Assembly (NCBI GenBank): GCA_030141605.1
Contig: JAQGDQ010000829.1
Location: 20,001 to 82,948 of the forward strand
Origin: Tubiluchus corallicola
Taxonomy: Eukaryota; Priapulida; Priapulimorpha; Priapulimorphida; Tubiluchidae
DNA: 62,948 bases
Direction of reading: 5' to 3'
A program made the position numbers and the translations under genes. Of this stretch, positions 10,828 through 22,286 are shown piece by piece; positions within the stretch are counted from its first letter, which is position 1, and every line of letters starts with the position of its first letter. The notes beneath the pieces are model-generated. The model had not been told where the DNA came from and made no database searches. It saw only the letters and a program-made list of their open reading frames with translations.

Positions 10828-11282
10828 TACCCTTTATAATCCAGTTTAGAGAGCTCAAGTATTATGGAACACGAACCCGCTCTGAACAGTCTGCAAATTT
10901 CTATCCTTTGACTCTCTTCGCAAAATTCCCCATTCATATTTTGCTCCGCCTAAGAGCTCCGTTCACATGTATCTTACTTTATACAGCATACACCCGGTAC
11001 CGAATTCTGCATAATGTATATAAAAGTATCTCATTCAGTTCATTTCTAGCAAAACATTCAATAATTAGTTCATGCTGGCAGGCCCAGTAAATTTCGTGAA
11101 CTAGTTTTTATTTTACGTTATAATTTGAAACTATTTCTTTACTTTCACAAAAAGCTCTGTTTTCACCTAATCTGGTTAGACTTGAACGACCATTTAGAAT
11201 GTTCAAGGCCAACAGAATTTTGCTTTTAGTTTGACTGACGCTATACCTGTCGTTTACAAAAAATTTAATAAGGGTTTGTCAG

Positions 11283-11426
11283 TACCGGTAACCGAGTGGT
11301 TAAGTTAAAGGACTGTGGGTACTGCTCTGCTTGTAATCCGAAGTTCGAATCTCACGACCACCTGTATTGGCGCAAACAGTTGTTATCTGTGTTATTTATT
11401 TGTGGCGTTTCAGTGATGTTGTGTTC
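11283..11426 (+). mobile_element. tRNA-derived SINE-like element
   Basis: Box A-like TAACCGAGTGG and box B-like GTTCGAATCTC are about 55 bases apart, with spacing resembling a long-variable-arm (Ser/Leu type) tRNA. The tRNA fold is not intact. The segment runs directly into the 3' end of the LINE fragment on the opposite strand. Confidence 0.5.
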
Positions 11427-12450
11427 GTTAAAGGACAAGAAAAGGGGCACCTGAAGTAGGTTTCAGAAAAATCGCCTTAAAAATTAAATTATTTTATAGC
11501 AATTTTATGCGTATATCGTACTCGCACTGAAAGGAATTTTAGTTTGTTTTCATTTTAAATCTCCCGCAATACTGCTCCGACAGCGCCATTACATGACGTC
11601 ATATACGCACAACGTAAATCAAGGGAAGAAAAGAAAATGTTAAACTACGTTCAAAAAACTTTCTATGTAAATCTATATTACTTAGCATTTTGCTTACTTG
11701 CTTGAAAGACGTATGTAGCTAGAAAAGAAAATTATTAATTATTTAAAATGTTTTCACCCACTTGGTAAAATGTCGTTGACTCACCTCCAGGGTGCAGCAC
11801 TCACTAACCAAAAACGTATTTTTAATTTTATTGACAAGATTTTGTGCAGTTACTAGGGGTGCACCATCAACATATGCAGGCAATGAGTTCCAAATCGGTA
11901 CAACTCGATTTGAGAAAAACTGACCAAATGATACTGTAGTCACAGAAACACTGTCAACAGAGGTTAATACCACTGAATGCTTTATTGTAACATAATCAGC
12001 ACATAAATGTCCCACATATCCCATAAAGTGGATCAACCTGACTGCACAGGTGAGTAAAACAGACAGGTGACTGGCAGGTAACAAACAGAGAAACTGGCCA
12101 AAACCAAAAGCTTTACATTCCCGCCACAGATGGCGCCTCGTGCACGAATTTGTAAGCAAGATTTAAAAAAAATCTAAGCTGCTACATATATTTTAGCTGT
12201 TCGACGCATGAAAGCTTCATAGAATGATTTTGCCTTGTTCTATTGCAAGATACTCGGGTAAAAAAAATTGTCTCTCTATGAATATTCAACTTCTCTATGA
12301 ATAATTTGGTAGCGTGATACAACATGATTTTTGGGACTGTTAAAGAGGGAACCAATAAGGTTACGTCATCAGCGTAACCGAACGAACCAGTAAACGAATT
12401 TAAACTGTGGCAACTAATGGTGACAACCATTGTGCATCGCATAATGGTTC
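11427..12450 (-). mobile_element. Degenerate LINE with reverse-transcriptase motif (CR1/L2-like)
   Basis: On the - strand the first open piece (12442-12182) contains GYADDVTLLVPS, the YADD catalytic box of a reverse transcriptase, followed by residues typical of the next motif. The second piece (12159-11743) ends with FFSNRVVPIWNSLPAYV, the conserved C-terminal RVV-WN-LP motif of CR1/L2-like elements. The two pieces are closer together than in an intact enzyme and are separated by stops, so it is internally deleted and dead. The 3' untranslated part runs to about 11427 and is similar to copies in the introns of B and B'. Confidence 0.75.
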
Positions 12451-12756
12451 TGACATTTCAATCATATCGTTTAACGATTTTCTAACAACACATTTTGCAC
12501 ACTCCACTGAGGAAGACACCAGAAATGTTTTGTGGATGCGTTTCAATAATACGAATATGTTTTGTAAGCTCTTTTTATATTAAGTGGATATGGAGAACGT
12601 CACTTTTCATTCTTGCTTCGTCGTTAACGTTATTAGTGTTATTAATAATGATTAATCTATTGCATATTTCATGCTTTCATTATTTTTACACCTAGCGACA
12701 ATTTCCATTTCGCAATACACTGTTACACAATAATGCATTATTGCTTTACAGACAGG

Positions 12757-12983
12757 CAGGGCCTATTTCAGGGGGGGGGAGGAAAGTGGGGATACTTCCC
12801 CGGGGCTTCACCCTCCAGGGGGCCCCCGCGCCTAGGTAGCAGTTTTTTCTTTCAATTGTTTTTTCCTTTAACAACTGTATAACTCCATATTTTCTCTTCG
12901 AAAATGCTTCTCCGACGTTCTAGCAGTTCAAAAATTCACAGTTCACACTTCCTCGGGCCTCGCTTAGGCAGAAATAGGCCCTG
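12757..12983. mobile_element. hAT-like MITE with 8-bp target duplication
   Basis: The element starts CAGGGCCTATTTC and ends with its inverse, GAAATAGGCCCTG. It is flanked by CAGACAGG (12749-12756) and CAGATAGG (12984-12991), an 8-bp target duplication with one mismatch. Terminal CAGGG plus 8-bp duplications is the hallmark of the hAT superfamily. At 227 bp with no ORF it is non-autonomous. Confidence 0.85.
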
Positions 12984-13544
12984 CAGATAGGATAGAATAA
13001 TGTGAAAGGGAAAAATGGTGGATGAACTATGCTCTGAGTCTTAGTCAGTTTCTTGGTTAGGCCTAATTTATTGTGGGGATCGTTAAGATGTCACACTGGA
13101 CGACTTTCTGAATGTCTTTGCAAAAATTCAGCGAGACACTGAGTTTTACACCTTATTCTGATTGGACTAAATGTAAAAAAATTTCGAGAACGTCTTTGCT
13201 TTGCCAATCAGAAATTGTCAAAATGTGTTTATGGTCTCTCATTTTTTTAATTCGCAGTCGAATTATTTTGTTTGAAAAGATTGGAGAGAAAATTCGTGCA
13301 GTTTCTCCTCTTCAACAATTCACGCTGATTAGATGAAGACTAGAAAGCTATATTTAATCCGCCAATTTATAATAATAACATAATAATAATTTCCATTAAG
13401 ACACAATCTAAGGACACCACCGTAAGTAACTCAATGCTTATTTCCAAGAGAGTCCTCATTATTATTACCTGCATGTCATTTCGATAAGCGGGCGTGCTTG
13501 GTCGAAGAACTAGCGGTAACATTTTTCAACTCTTTAGAATCGCT

Positions 13545-13604
13545 TGATCGAGAGTTGAACCCACGACCTCCTGGCACGCTACCGTTGAGCTACGCAGCCC
13601 GGTC
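13545..13604 (-). mobile_element. tRNA-like SINE head (fragment)
   Basis: On the - strand GGGCTGCGTAGCTCAACGG carries a box A (TAGCTCAACGG), and GGGTTCAACTCT resembles box B at normal tRNA spacing. The acceptor and anticodon stems do not close well, so I call a SINE or tRNA pseudogene rather than a functional tRNA. Confidence 0.5.
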
Positions 13605-13899
13605 GTATAATTTCGTAGTCGATCATTAATTAACCTAACCTAAAGTATCCTAGCCTAACCTTACTAGTTAAACGAGCTATTCCGTGCATATACAGCACGA
13701 TTGACACAACGTCGAAACAACACTGTTAATTTTGTGTCAACTTAAAAAAGCAAACCACTAAAAGGAGAGTTGAGATCGTTCAAAGGACTGATGAGACAAA
13801 AATTATATAGGATGCTTAATAAAAGCAACTTGTTACACGCAAACTAGATCTAAATTAGGTTAAAAAAATAAATAAATACCATATATACTAAGCCACTAG

Positions 13900-14240
13900 C
13901 AATAGAGAAAAATGAAGAATACCCACTATAAAATCAAACATTTATTACCCTACCTTAATATTTCTATTTAAATATATAAATAACATAGTTCCTGCTTTCA
14001 AAGAAAATGGTTTATCATTTATGCGCGATAAACGTAAAAACGAACGCACGTATAATCTGAAAAAGTTACTTACAAAAAACACATACGGACACAATTCAGT
14101 AAGCAAAACAGCAATCAACTTATGGAATTCAACATCCTTGAGTATAAAATCAAAAGACGGATAAACAACATTTTAAACAGGACTAAAAAACAAAAGACCT
14201 GTATATAAAAACGATAAAGTAGAATTCATCAATAACTGGA
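13900..14240 (+). mobile_element. LINE reverse-transcriptase C-terminal fragment
   Basis: One + frame near 14022-14160 reads RDKRKNERTYNLKKLLTKN and then NSVSKTAINLWNSTSL. This matches the non-LTR reverse-transcriptase C-terminal pattern of a basic stretch, a short linker, then LWN. The sequence upstream is frame-shifted. Confidence 0.5.
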
Positions 14241-14406
14241 TCTATCAAAAACTTATAACACTCCAGATTCATAATATAAGTGTCTATACTATAAAAATAT
14301 ACGAGTCATACGGAAACTTACATGGCAAAAAACTATCAAAAAGTATTAGAATTCACCATCTCTCATAAGTCACAACAGTTATTTCTATATCCTAATTGTA
14401 TAGTTA

Positions 14407-14453
14407 CATACACACACCCCCCACACCCACCACACACACGCACACTCACACGC

Positions 14454-14490
<37 letters not shown>
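14407..14490. repeat. (CA)n microsatellite
   Basis: A CA-dominated run with some CCCCCA interruptions, followed by a short TA run to about 14512. Confidence 0.9.
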
Positions 14491-14493
<3 letters not shown>

Positions 14494-14512
14494 ATATATA
14501 TATGTATATAGT

Positions 14513-15220
14513 ATTTCTATATCCTACATATATAGTTATACATATATCCTACGTCATTCTTACTCTGATACATGCCCACATTTTGTAAAAAAAATAATTG
14601 ATCATTTGTCACAACTGCAATACTGTCAATAATAATTATCGTATTATTCTTTCTATATATTTTGTAATATTTGTCGACATTTAACTTATGCTGATGACTT
14701 TCATCTAGACTACTTTGCTATTTCTATTCGGGAACTTCAATCTCTGCTAAATTATTTTATGAAAATTTCAATTTTAGAATGACATTTTTTCCCTGTCGAA
14801 CACAGGTGGCATCCGAAGCTGTTAATCGTTTAACAAAATAAAAAGGCAAATCATTTTTTGTTTAATGACCAGTGGCGGCTCGTGTATAGGTACTGTGGTA
14901 CTGCAGCACCCCCTGTTTTCACTCATTATTATCGATAATATTCAATATAATGATCTTTTTTCTTTAGTTCTTTCTTTATGCTTGTGCGGAACCGGAGTTT
15001 AAATTTACATATTTCATACAGCGCATGTAAAAAGGCAGTATGTAAGTGTATAAAATTTTAAGACGAATTTTTTAAGCTTTACGTTTATGAAGGTTCATTG
15101 TGCTTTAACAGTTTATTCACTCTGTTACAGTTCACTGTGCGCATGCTCACAGTGACGCCTCATACGTAAACAAAGCCACGAGCTGTCAGACACGTATTGT
15201 TGATTGTGCCGAAATCGATG
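14513..15220. other. Non-coding stretch
   Basis: No gene seen. At 14872 CAGTGGCGGCTCGTG resembles the start of some DNA transposons, but I could not find its inverse partner. Confidence 0.4.
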
Positions 15221-15224
15221 CGTT

Positions 15225-15600
15225 TCAAAGGCGAAATTACAGAAACATTTTGGGTATTAGATGGCCAAAGAAAATTTTAACAAAGATCTATATGAAAAAA
15301 ATAAAAGAAGAACCTTGGACAAGAAAAATAAAAAGACGCCGTTTAAGATGAATTGGGCATATGCTTAGACTACCTAGCTCTTCAACAAGACATAGAACCA
15401 GCTAAAAAACCTGCAGGAGGACAAATGTTAACATATTTAGATTTTGCACAGAAAGATTTAAACACTTCAGCACTGATCCTTAGAAATAAATGCACTTGAG
15501 GCATTGCGGCGAGCACGGGAGTCCTGGCATAGGGAGGTGAGCAGAATCATGTCCCTGGACGTGTGATTCATTGGAAGATGATGATGATGATGTTAATTGT
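15225..15600 (+). mobile_element. LINE C-terminal fragment with (GAT)n tail
   Basis: A + frame reads KIKRRRLR, a stop, then IGHMLRLPSSSTRH, recalling the RRLRWIGHVLRM motif near the C-terminus of several non-LTR polymerases. It continues to WHREVSRIMSLDV and a stop. The element then ends in a GATGATGATGATG tail, typical of non-LTR retrotransposons with short-repeat tails. Confidence 0.6.
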
Positions 15601-15689
15601 GCGGTGTCACTTTTCATGGGTGAACAAAAACACGTGTCTATTGTTTCACAATGCGCGTTCGACAGCCGTGCGGTTCTGTTTACGCACGA

Positions 15690-16110
15690 GATTTGATTTA
15701 ACTCTTTATTTCGAACTAGGTTCATAGAATACATAACATACAATAATGATAACACCTCCTCTCAACACATGCAAATTAATACATAAATAAATAAAATAAC
15801 ACTATATATATACAATATCACACGTCCAGCCTGAATCGTCACTCATAATTTCTACCTAACACTTTCCTCCATTGGTCTCTTATGTCTGAAGTGTAAAATG
15901 CGTCACTGTTATTCAATGCCTTTATAAGAAGATTTGGGCCTTGCATTACTCTACTGTATAGACTGTATGCAGTTTTCCTATGTATTACATCAAAGTATAA
16001 AACGTCGTGGTCTACTGAAATGGTCCTAGAACTATAATCATATGGGTAGTTGAAAAGTTTGCGTTTTGAAATATTGTGAGCTACTTTAAGTTTGCTGAGA
16101 CTGTAGTTAT
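15690..16110 (-). mobile_element. LINE reverse-transcriptase C-terminal fragment
   Basis: The - strand frame over about 16105-15850 is open for about 85 codons and includes LKVAHNISKRKLFNYP, RKTAYSLYSRVMQGPNLLI and WRKVLGRNYE. This is the C-terminal pattern VAYNN..RKL...(R)K..YS...R....N.LI found in many non-LTR elements. It lies tail-to-tail with the previous LINE fragment. Confidence 0.6.
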
Positions 16111-16735
16111 AAAAATGTCGCCAGGTGTTTTTTTATCATTGCGAGCATGCGCGCAGTGAACCTGCACCAGTGTGTATAACTGTGCTTCAATAAATTAGGC
16201 AGTAACTTGGAAACAAGGTAACATTTACGCTACGTAGTCAGTATGAACTAGTTACAAACGTTTGATTTGGTTTTCAGTGTCCAAATTATAATGCATTGCT
16301 GTATAAAAAGTGTCACCTGGGTTAATATCCAGAAACTGAAGTGGGCGTATAACATCAGTTTCTTACACAAAAAAGTTTACAAACCGATTAACCAACAAAA
16401 TTCAGAGGTTGATTCTTTTATTCGCCAACTTCTTTTAAGTTTAATTTTAATGGAAAAAATCGTTTTAAAAAGCTGAATAAATTAGGAGATCAAACCCTAT
16501 TTTGTTTTGACTAACAATCCCTCAGTTAGAAGACGGAGGAAAAGAAGGCAGTGTTTCTAACTAATGCGGAAATTTTTCCTTAAGTAAACAAAAAATGATG
16601 AAAAAGAGAAGAACTCATTAGGTTCAACCTTCAACAGAAACTTTGGCCGAGACTTTATACCTTTCTGCTTCGCCTTTGTGTTCTTATTTACTGAGTTTCT
16701 GTGGTTTTTTAAAGTGATACCCTTTTATGTGTTAA

Positions 16736-17186
16736 CCCTTTCATACCCGTTGTATCCCGTGGGATACGAAAATATTTTCTGCCTTTAGAAATAATAAAAT
16801 TTTAAAACTGACAGTTATTTGATCTGTTAATAGTTATTTTGATTTAAGCCAATGACAATAGACTGTGATAAAATGGCAGACTAGAAAATCTACATAGCAT
16901 AAAAACTGCTCAAGGTACAGTACTTTAGAGACGACTTTGTACAGATCAGCATAGCATGAATACTAAATGTCTTAAATAATTTGCAAAACTCATCAGCAAT
17001 TGCAAAATGAAGCACATTTTATGCTTCCATTGAATCCCAATGTATCCCGTAGGATACAGGCTATATTTAGCACACGGGCACAGGTAGAAAAAAATAATAT
17101 TATGTGTAAACAAGATGGACATACTGAACAAAAGTACCAAGCCAAAAAATTTTTTCTTATTAAAAAATAATTTGGGACTGAAAGGG
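16736..17186. mobile_element. piggyBac-like MITE, copy 1 (TTAA target site)
   Basis: This 451-bp element starts CCCTTTCATACCCGTTG and ends with the inverse type GACTGAAAGGG. TTAA lies on both sides (16732-16735, 17187-17190). A palindrome, GTATCCCGTGGGATAC, lies just inside the left end and a variant lies near the right end. The paralogous site near 25045 has a single TTAA and no insert, which confirms insertion. A second copy lies in gene E. Confidence 0.9.
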
Positions 17187-17962
17187 TTAATAATATAAAC
17201 AAAAAATTCTCCAAAAATTTGTTCAGTAGTTTTAGTAATTTCTTGTCCTTTTTCGCTCACCTAAAGAAGAACTATCAAGGTAGATCGAAACATCGTGTTC
17301 TTACTTTCTTTCCCATTTTCTTGCTTATTAATTGCGAGATTTTTTAAAATTATTGTCGCTGTTCACGTCATTACGGTGAACTATTTTGCTTTATTCCATT
17401 AGTAATGTAAAAACACTGGAAACAGCATGGTGCCACATGACAAAAGTGCTTAATGCTGTACGAAGAAGACAGAGAATTTATTGATAATAATAGTTGACAA
17501 TACTTCTTAAGTTTACCAAACAGTGCTGAGCATTTTACAATAGCAGAAAGTTTACTGACAGCTAGAAAACAAGCGGATACTGACACCTTGCCCTCATTGT
17601 AATACAGAATCAATTTCTTGCATCTCTAAAAGTAAAACCAGTTCTGCATAAACTTGTTAAACTAAACTGTGTAATACTAGTGATAAAATGTTTTTGCATT
17701 TTGTAACAACTGTTGTTTCCAGTAATAATAACAGCAATAGCTATTGGAAGAAGGGATATTTCCCATTTTAACAATAAGCATGAACAGAAAGGTCTCAGAC
17801 TTACGATACATGTTTTAGAAAAATAGAAAAGTAAGACAAGACGTAAAGACGATTAATACATCATTAAAAGGAATAGTCACATACATAATTTCACATACAT
17901 AAATCAGCCAAGAGAAGAGAGAAAATAATCTTTACATCTCGCATGCAACACCAATCTAAAGA

Positions 17963-17977
17963 GTTGCCTTTGACAAC
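17963..17977. promoter_or_regulatory. X-box-like element, distal copy, gene B
   Basis: GTTGCCTTTGACAAC, identical to the elements upstream of orphan exon A and gene B'. Confidence 0.45.
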
Positions 17978-18304
17978 GAATTTGTTAAATTCTTTAATAA
18001 TATATTACTAGAGACATGTACTGCAGCTTGTGACGACTGCTTAATCCTCTCAATAGCTGACGTTGCTTAGTTGCGCTATTGGAAGAAGAGATATTCCCCA
18101 TTTTAACAACACACATGTGTTATATGCTCATGTTTTAGCCATATAGTGTTAAAAAGAAAATCGAAATGATAGTTACATCACTAAAACGAAGATCAATAAT
18201 TTTTGTCCACTGTAGCAGTAATGTCACATGCAGAAATGTACTGAGAGACCTGAAAAATAATCTATAATTTACTTTACATCTCGCATGCAACACCAATTCA
18301 TAGA

Positions 18305-18319
18305 GTTGCCTTCGACAAC
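18305..18319. promoter_or_regulatory. X-box-like element, proximal copy, gene B
   Basis: GTTGCCTTCGACAAC lies 302 bp upstream of the ATG at 18621. One substitution in the spacer leaves both half-sites intact. Confidence 0.45.
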
Positions 18320-18620
18320 GATGTTAATTTCTTCAATAATTTATTAATAGAGATATGTACTGCAGCTTGTAACAATCGTTTAAAAAATTAATCCTCTCGG
18401 TATGCTGACGTTGCTTAGTTCTATTCACCTGATACGGTTTTATTACAATCAACCGGCAACGGTTGCCTTGGCACGACCGTCAAAGCTGAGAAAAAATGAC
18501 GGGTGTCTATTATAATAACATTAATAACATTGAATTGTGTCACACTCACTGAGCTGGTATCACTGTGAACAAAACTCGTAATTTTTCACAGAAGAGTTTC
18601 ATTTTTGCTAAATTGTCATC

Positions 18621-21600
18621 ATGTCTGCAAAGAATATTTTGTGTTTAGCAACATTTGCCTTACTATGTGGCGCTGGTAAGTATCCTTTGTGAATCTGTAA
18701 AAAGTTATTTAAAGCACAAGAAGAGCTATAACTTACATAAATCTTAAGAAATTCGTCTTGAAATTTTATGTTACTTACATACTGCCTTTTTGCATATTAG
18801 ACTTACGTCGTTAATAACAGTAACGATGTATAAAAATGTAAAGTGATGACCGTTAGACGCAGCCATTTTGACGACTGGTCATTTGAAACAAGTTCAGATA
18901 ATATTGTGTAAAGTTTGAAAAAATAATCAGAGCATTCGTAGCGCACACGTCACTAAGTAAATAAAATTTAAAATTAATCTATCTTGTCAATAAGATTAAA
19001 AATGCGTTTTTGGTTTGTGACTAGTGCACCCTGGAGGGTGAATCAGCGACATTTTACCAATTAGTGAAAACATTTTAAATAATTAATAATTTTCTTTTCT
19101 AGTTACATAAGTCTTTCAAGCAGATAAACGAAAAGCTAAGTAATATAACTCTTTAATATAATTAATATAATATTAATATAATATAAATATAACTCTTTGT
19201 GAGTTAAAAGTTACGTAAATAATGCAAAAACAGTAAGAATGAGGAAAGAAAAACAAAAGTAATTATACGTAAAAATAAAAATAAAATTAAATACGCAATC
19301 ATAATCAAAGACGTTGCAGGTTGGAGAACAAAGAAAGTTTTATAAATTAAAAAGATATATGATAAGTACCAGCACTTGCAAATAAAAAAACAATAGCAAT
19401 TAGCAGTCCATCAAAGTAATCAAACAAAACAGTTTTTAGAACAGCAATAAAAAGAGAAGAAATTACTACTGTAACATGAAAATTGTTAATGACAGACAAT
19501 TTCTTTATCTACATTTTTTCACATTTATCTTCATTGAAAAAGTCTTTTTATGGGGGAAAAGAGTTGCAAATATTTGTTAATTGAGGTCGCCATTGTATTG
19601 TTTAGGAAACAATTTGATGATATACTTTTGTTATGCAGTTGTGTCATAATGAATGTTTTTTTAAGACTTAGATCTAACAGAAACTTGCAGTATCTTAGGG
19701 AGGTGCTGCCATCTTTTGGCTGTACAATTAATTTACCTATTTCTTAAACTGTTTACTATACTATCTATCTACATACCGTTTTCTGGGTTTCAACTAAAGT
19801 TAATGAGCTGTAACAGGAGTCCTGGCTATTGTATGTTGGGCAGTAGTAGTTCAGGTCTCATAGTCTGCTGGTGAAGTTCAAATTTCAAATTTCATAATGT
19901 AGTTTGTCAAGACTGCAATTTATGTTGAAACCCACCCCCCCTCTACACCGGCTTCACTTCTTCATTTTTTGACAATAAAGGAAATCAACCTGCCTGTATC
20001 AAAGTGTTCATCATTTTTATTGGGTTACAACATGTAGACAGACAAACTGGACAAAACAGCCATTGACAGACATTTATCACGTATATAATGTTACAAACGG
20101 GGTTTTAATTTGAACAGGAATAAGATTAGTGAAAATTATAATGAAGAATTCACGAGAAATATTGTATAAAAATGAATGTCTGTAAATTAGAAGATGATGC
20201 TCCTAATTAATTAATAAACTGTTAAATAAGTTCAACATAAATATAGAGTATGTTTTGCAAGCTGAACCTTCAAGGATCACACTCTGCAATGAGTTTGTAA
20301 TTCTACTTTTCATGATTTTAAATTCTTAAAATTATGTCTGCTGTCAGTTGTTCTCTCTACAAAGAACTCTGCTTCCGATTCCAACGCACAGACCGTCTCT
20401 CATTGGAGCACTGTCTCGAACAAACTGAAGCAAGTCAACGTCCACTGTCCCATAAACTCAATTAAACTTAATATCAGTACCATTTCGTCTTTTCTTTTTA
20501 TTACTTAAACCAGATAGGTGACTAAAATCACCCACTACTGATTTTTCTCTAATGGAATAATAGATTTGTAAATTTTTGTGTGTGTTTTATTCCAGCATAC
20601 TCTATCACATGCTACGTTTGCACCTCTGCAAATAGTGGCTGTGACGATCCATTCGATAAAACATCGGATGCTGTTGAAGGATTTGAAATGGAAAACTGCA
20701 ACAAATGTTCAAAATCCAAATCAGAAGCAGGTAAGCGTCTGTCTGTAATTTGTCTTTTTAATAGTTTTAATTATACGCACATTATCGGCTTCATGGAATA
20801 TAATATCTTGTTCATTCGACATTGTTCTGTCACGTATGTGTGTCTTTTCGATACACTACAGCTTGTAGTAGCTTAGTCAACTCTCACTGTTAACTGTATT
20901 GAAATAGTGATATCCCACTAATAGCTCTGACTGATTGTGTACTGGTGGGGTGAGATCTCCGACCAGCTTTGCTGTATTGAGTCAATAGCTTAAAGTGGTA
21001 GAGCATGTGCCACGAATGCACAAGTTTTGGGTTCGAATGATGGTTGACTCACAATTTTTCCGTGCACCTTTCTTCAATTAATTAACGATTAAGCTAATTG
21101 TTGTAAGCATGATGCTTTCATTAATGTGACTTGCAAACGTGTTTCGTGTTTTTACACGCAATAGAAACATTTTACTTCTCAAGAACATGTAAAATGCCAA
21201 AACAAACGTGAACAAAAAGTTGAATGTTCTCTTCTTGGTCTAAAAAAGTTTCAAGGTTTTCTCGAAAGATTTTTTTCGAAAATGTATGGTTTCACCTTAT
21301 TATTAGCTAGGCCCTACTACATGGTTTTGTTTTTTACAAAAAACTTTGGTGGATAAATGAGTGGCAGCACCTGGGATTTACAACTTTTCTTGAGACTTCT
21401 TTTATATACTAGAGGCTGATATCGATACCATTTGTTCTACTCCTGACACAATAATGATTTTGTACAATTTTACGATTATAGGTGGTGTTAGTGCCATTAT
21501 CAGAGCTTGCGGAGGAGTTGGAACTGATGGCTGCATTACCAGCGATATTGCTGGTGTTGGTTCAGGCAAAGTCTGCACCTGCTCTACAGATAAGTGCAAC

Positions 21601-21681
21601 GGTGTTGAAGCTAAACAAGCTTCTTACATTGGCATCCTGGGAGTTGCTTTGGTCACAGTCGTCTTTAAGCAATTGTATTAA
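18621..21681 (+). CDS. Ly6/uPAR (LU-domain) protein, gene B, 3 exons, 129 aa
   Basis: The exons are 18621-18675, 20596-20730 and 21482-21681, all with GT-AG borders and phase 1 introns; the joined length of 390 nt is in frame. Exon 1 encodes a signal peptide (MSAKNILCLATFALLCGA). Exon 2 starts the mature LU domain at ITCYVC and carries five Cys, ending NCNKC. Exon 3 has the other five (RAC, DGC, VCTC, DKCNG) and a hydrophobic C-terminus (SYIGILGVALVTVV) fitting a GPI-anchor signal. Ten Cys ending in CN is the three-finger signature; C-x-C replaces the usual CC near the end. Such proteins act at the cell surface or as secreted ligands, but the specific role here is unknown. Intron 1 carries LINE 3' debris and a SINE; intron 2 carries a tRNA-like sequence. 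Duplicate of B'. Confidence 0.93.
18845..19140 (+). mobile_element. LINE-derived repeat in intron 1 of gene B
   Basis: A stretch including GCAGCCATTTTGACGACTGG and TGCACCCTGGAGGGTGAATC also occurs at about 26370-26640, and inverted at 38996-39290. Its last third matches the 3' part of the LINE at 11740-11840 inverted. Confidence 0.7.
19780..20000 (+). mobile_element. Possible tRNA-derived SINE in intron 1 of gene B
   Basis: GTAGTTCAGGTC and GTTCAAATTTC sit at box A/box B spacing near 19845-19890, and the segment ends near CAATAAAGGAAATCAACC. The corresponding part of B' intron 1 lacks this sequence. Confidence 0.4.
20979..21050 (+). mobile_element. tRNA-like sequence in intron 2 of gene B
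   Basis: This 72-nt segment has a perfect 7-bp acceptor stem (GAGTCAA with TTGACTC), a 4-bp D stem, and a perfect 5-bp anticodon stem (TGTGC/GCACA) with loop CACGAAT. It keeps the TTCGAAT T loop. The T stem does not pair and the base before the anticodon is A instead of T, so it is a tRNA pseudogene or SINE head. A homologue lies at the same place in B'. Confidence 0.6.
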
Positions 21682-22200
21682 TTTTTAAAATGATTAAAAA
21701 TTTCTGTCTGCTAGGAAATGCAGTACAATGAGAACAAAAGTAGCAGTTTTGTAACCTAAATCTACCGTAAATTTGTGAATTATTTTTAGGTAAGTCCCAT
21801 CCTCTGTCATCCCAGAATGAATGTTTGCTAGCGTAAATTTTCCACGCACAACCACGCAAAGCATGCCTAAAACAATATTAATGAAAAAATAATACTTGGT
21901 TTTGTGTAAAGTACGTTGTGCTACACAATTGTTTTTCACAATTTTTGATATCGTTTTCTGCCTTGAGTCAGTAAATATTTGTTCTGAGATGACTGAACAG
22001 ATCTGCAAAATTTAGTTCATATATCATTACTCTCCCGAAGTTTCCAACATTCATACAATTATTCTCTCTAATCATTATGATAAATATCAGCTCTAAGCTA
22101 ATTAGCCATTTGGCATAATTTTAAGTATCGGCAAATCTATTTTTGGTTATAATTTTTGATTGTCTTAAGTCGGGGTTTCACGAGAATTTCAAATTTCTAA

Positions 22201-22202
<2 letters not shown>

Positions 22203-22236
<34 letters not shown>

Positions 22237-22286
22237 GTGTGCGTGTGCGTGGGCGTGCGCGTGCGTGTGTGTGCGTGTGTGTGCTT
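22203..22286. repeat. (AT)n followed by (GT/GC)n microsatellite
   Basis: About 34 bases of TA repeats, then a GTGTGCGTGTG-type run. At the equivalent place the B' block has a large insertion containing the (ATAC)n array. Confidence 0.9.

Larger units (their letters stand above)
17870..18430 (+). repeat. Tandemly duplicated upstream region of gene B
   Basis: Two similar blocks (about 17930-18075 and 18270-18425) share ACATCTCGCATGCAACACCA, the GTTGCCTTYGACAAC element, an ATATGTACTGCAGCTTGT stretch and CTGACGTTGCTTAG. The paralogue B' has only one block (about 25805-25945). Confidence 0.8.

Noticed and set aside
11743-12159. 138-codon - strand ORF as a host gene
   Set aside because: It carries the RVVPIWNSLP motif of a LINE reverse transcriptase C-terminus.
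14872-15190. DNA transposon starting CAGTGGCGGCTCGTG
   Set aside because: No convincing inverted right end or target duplication was found.
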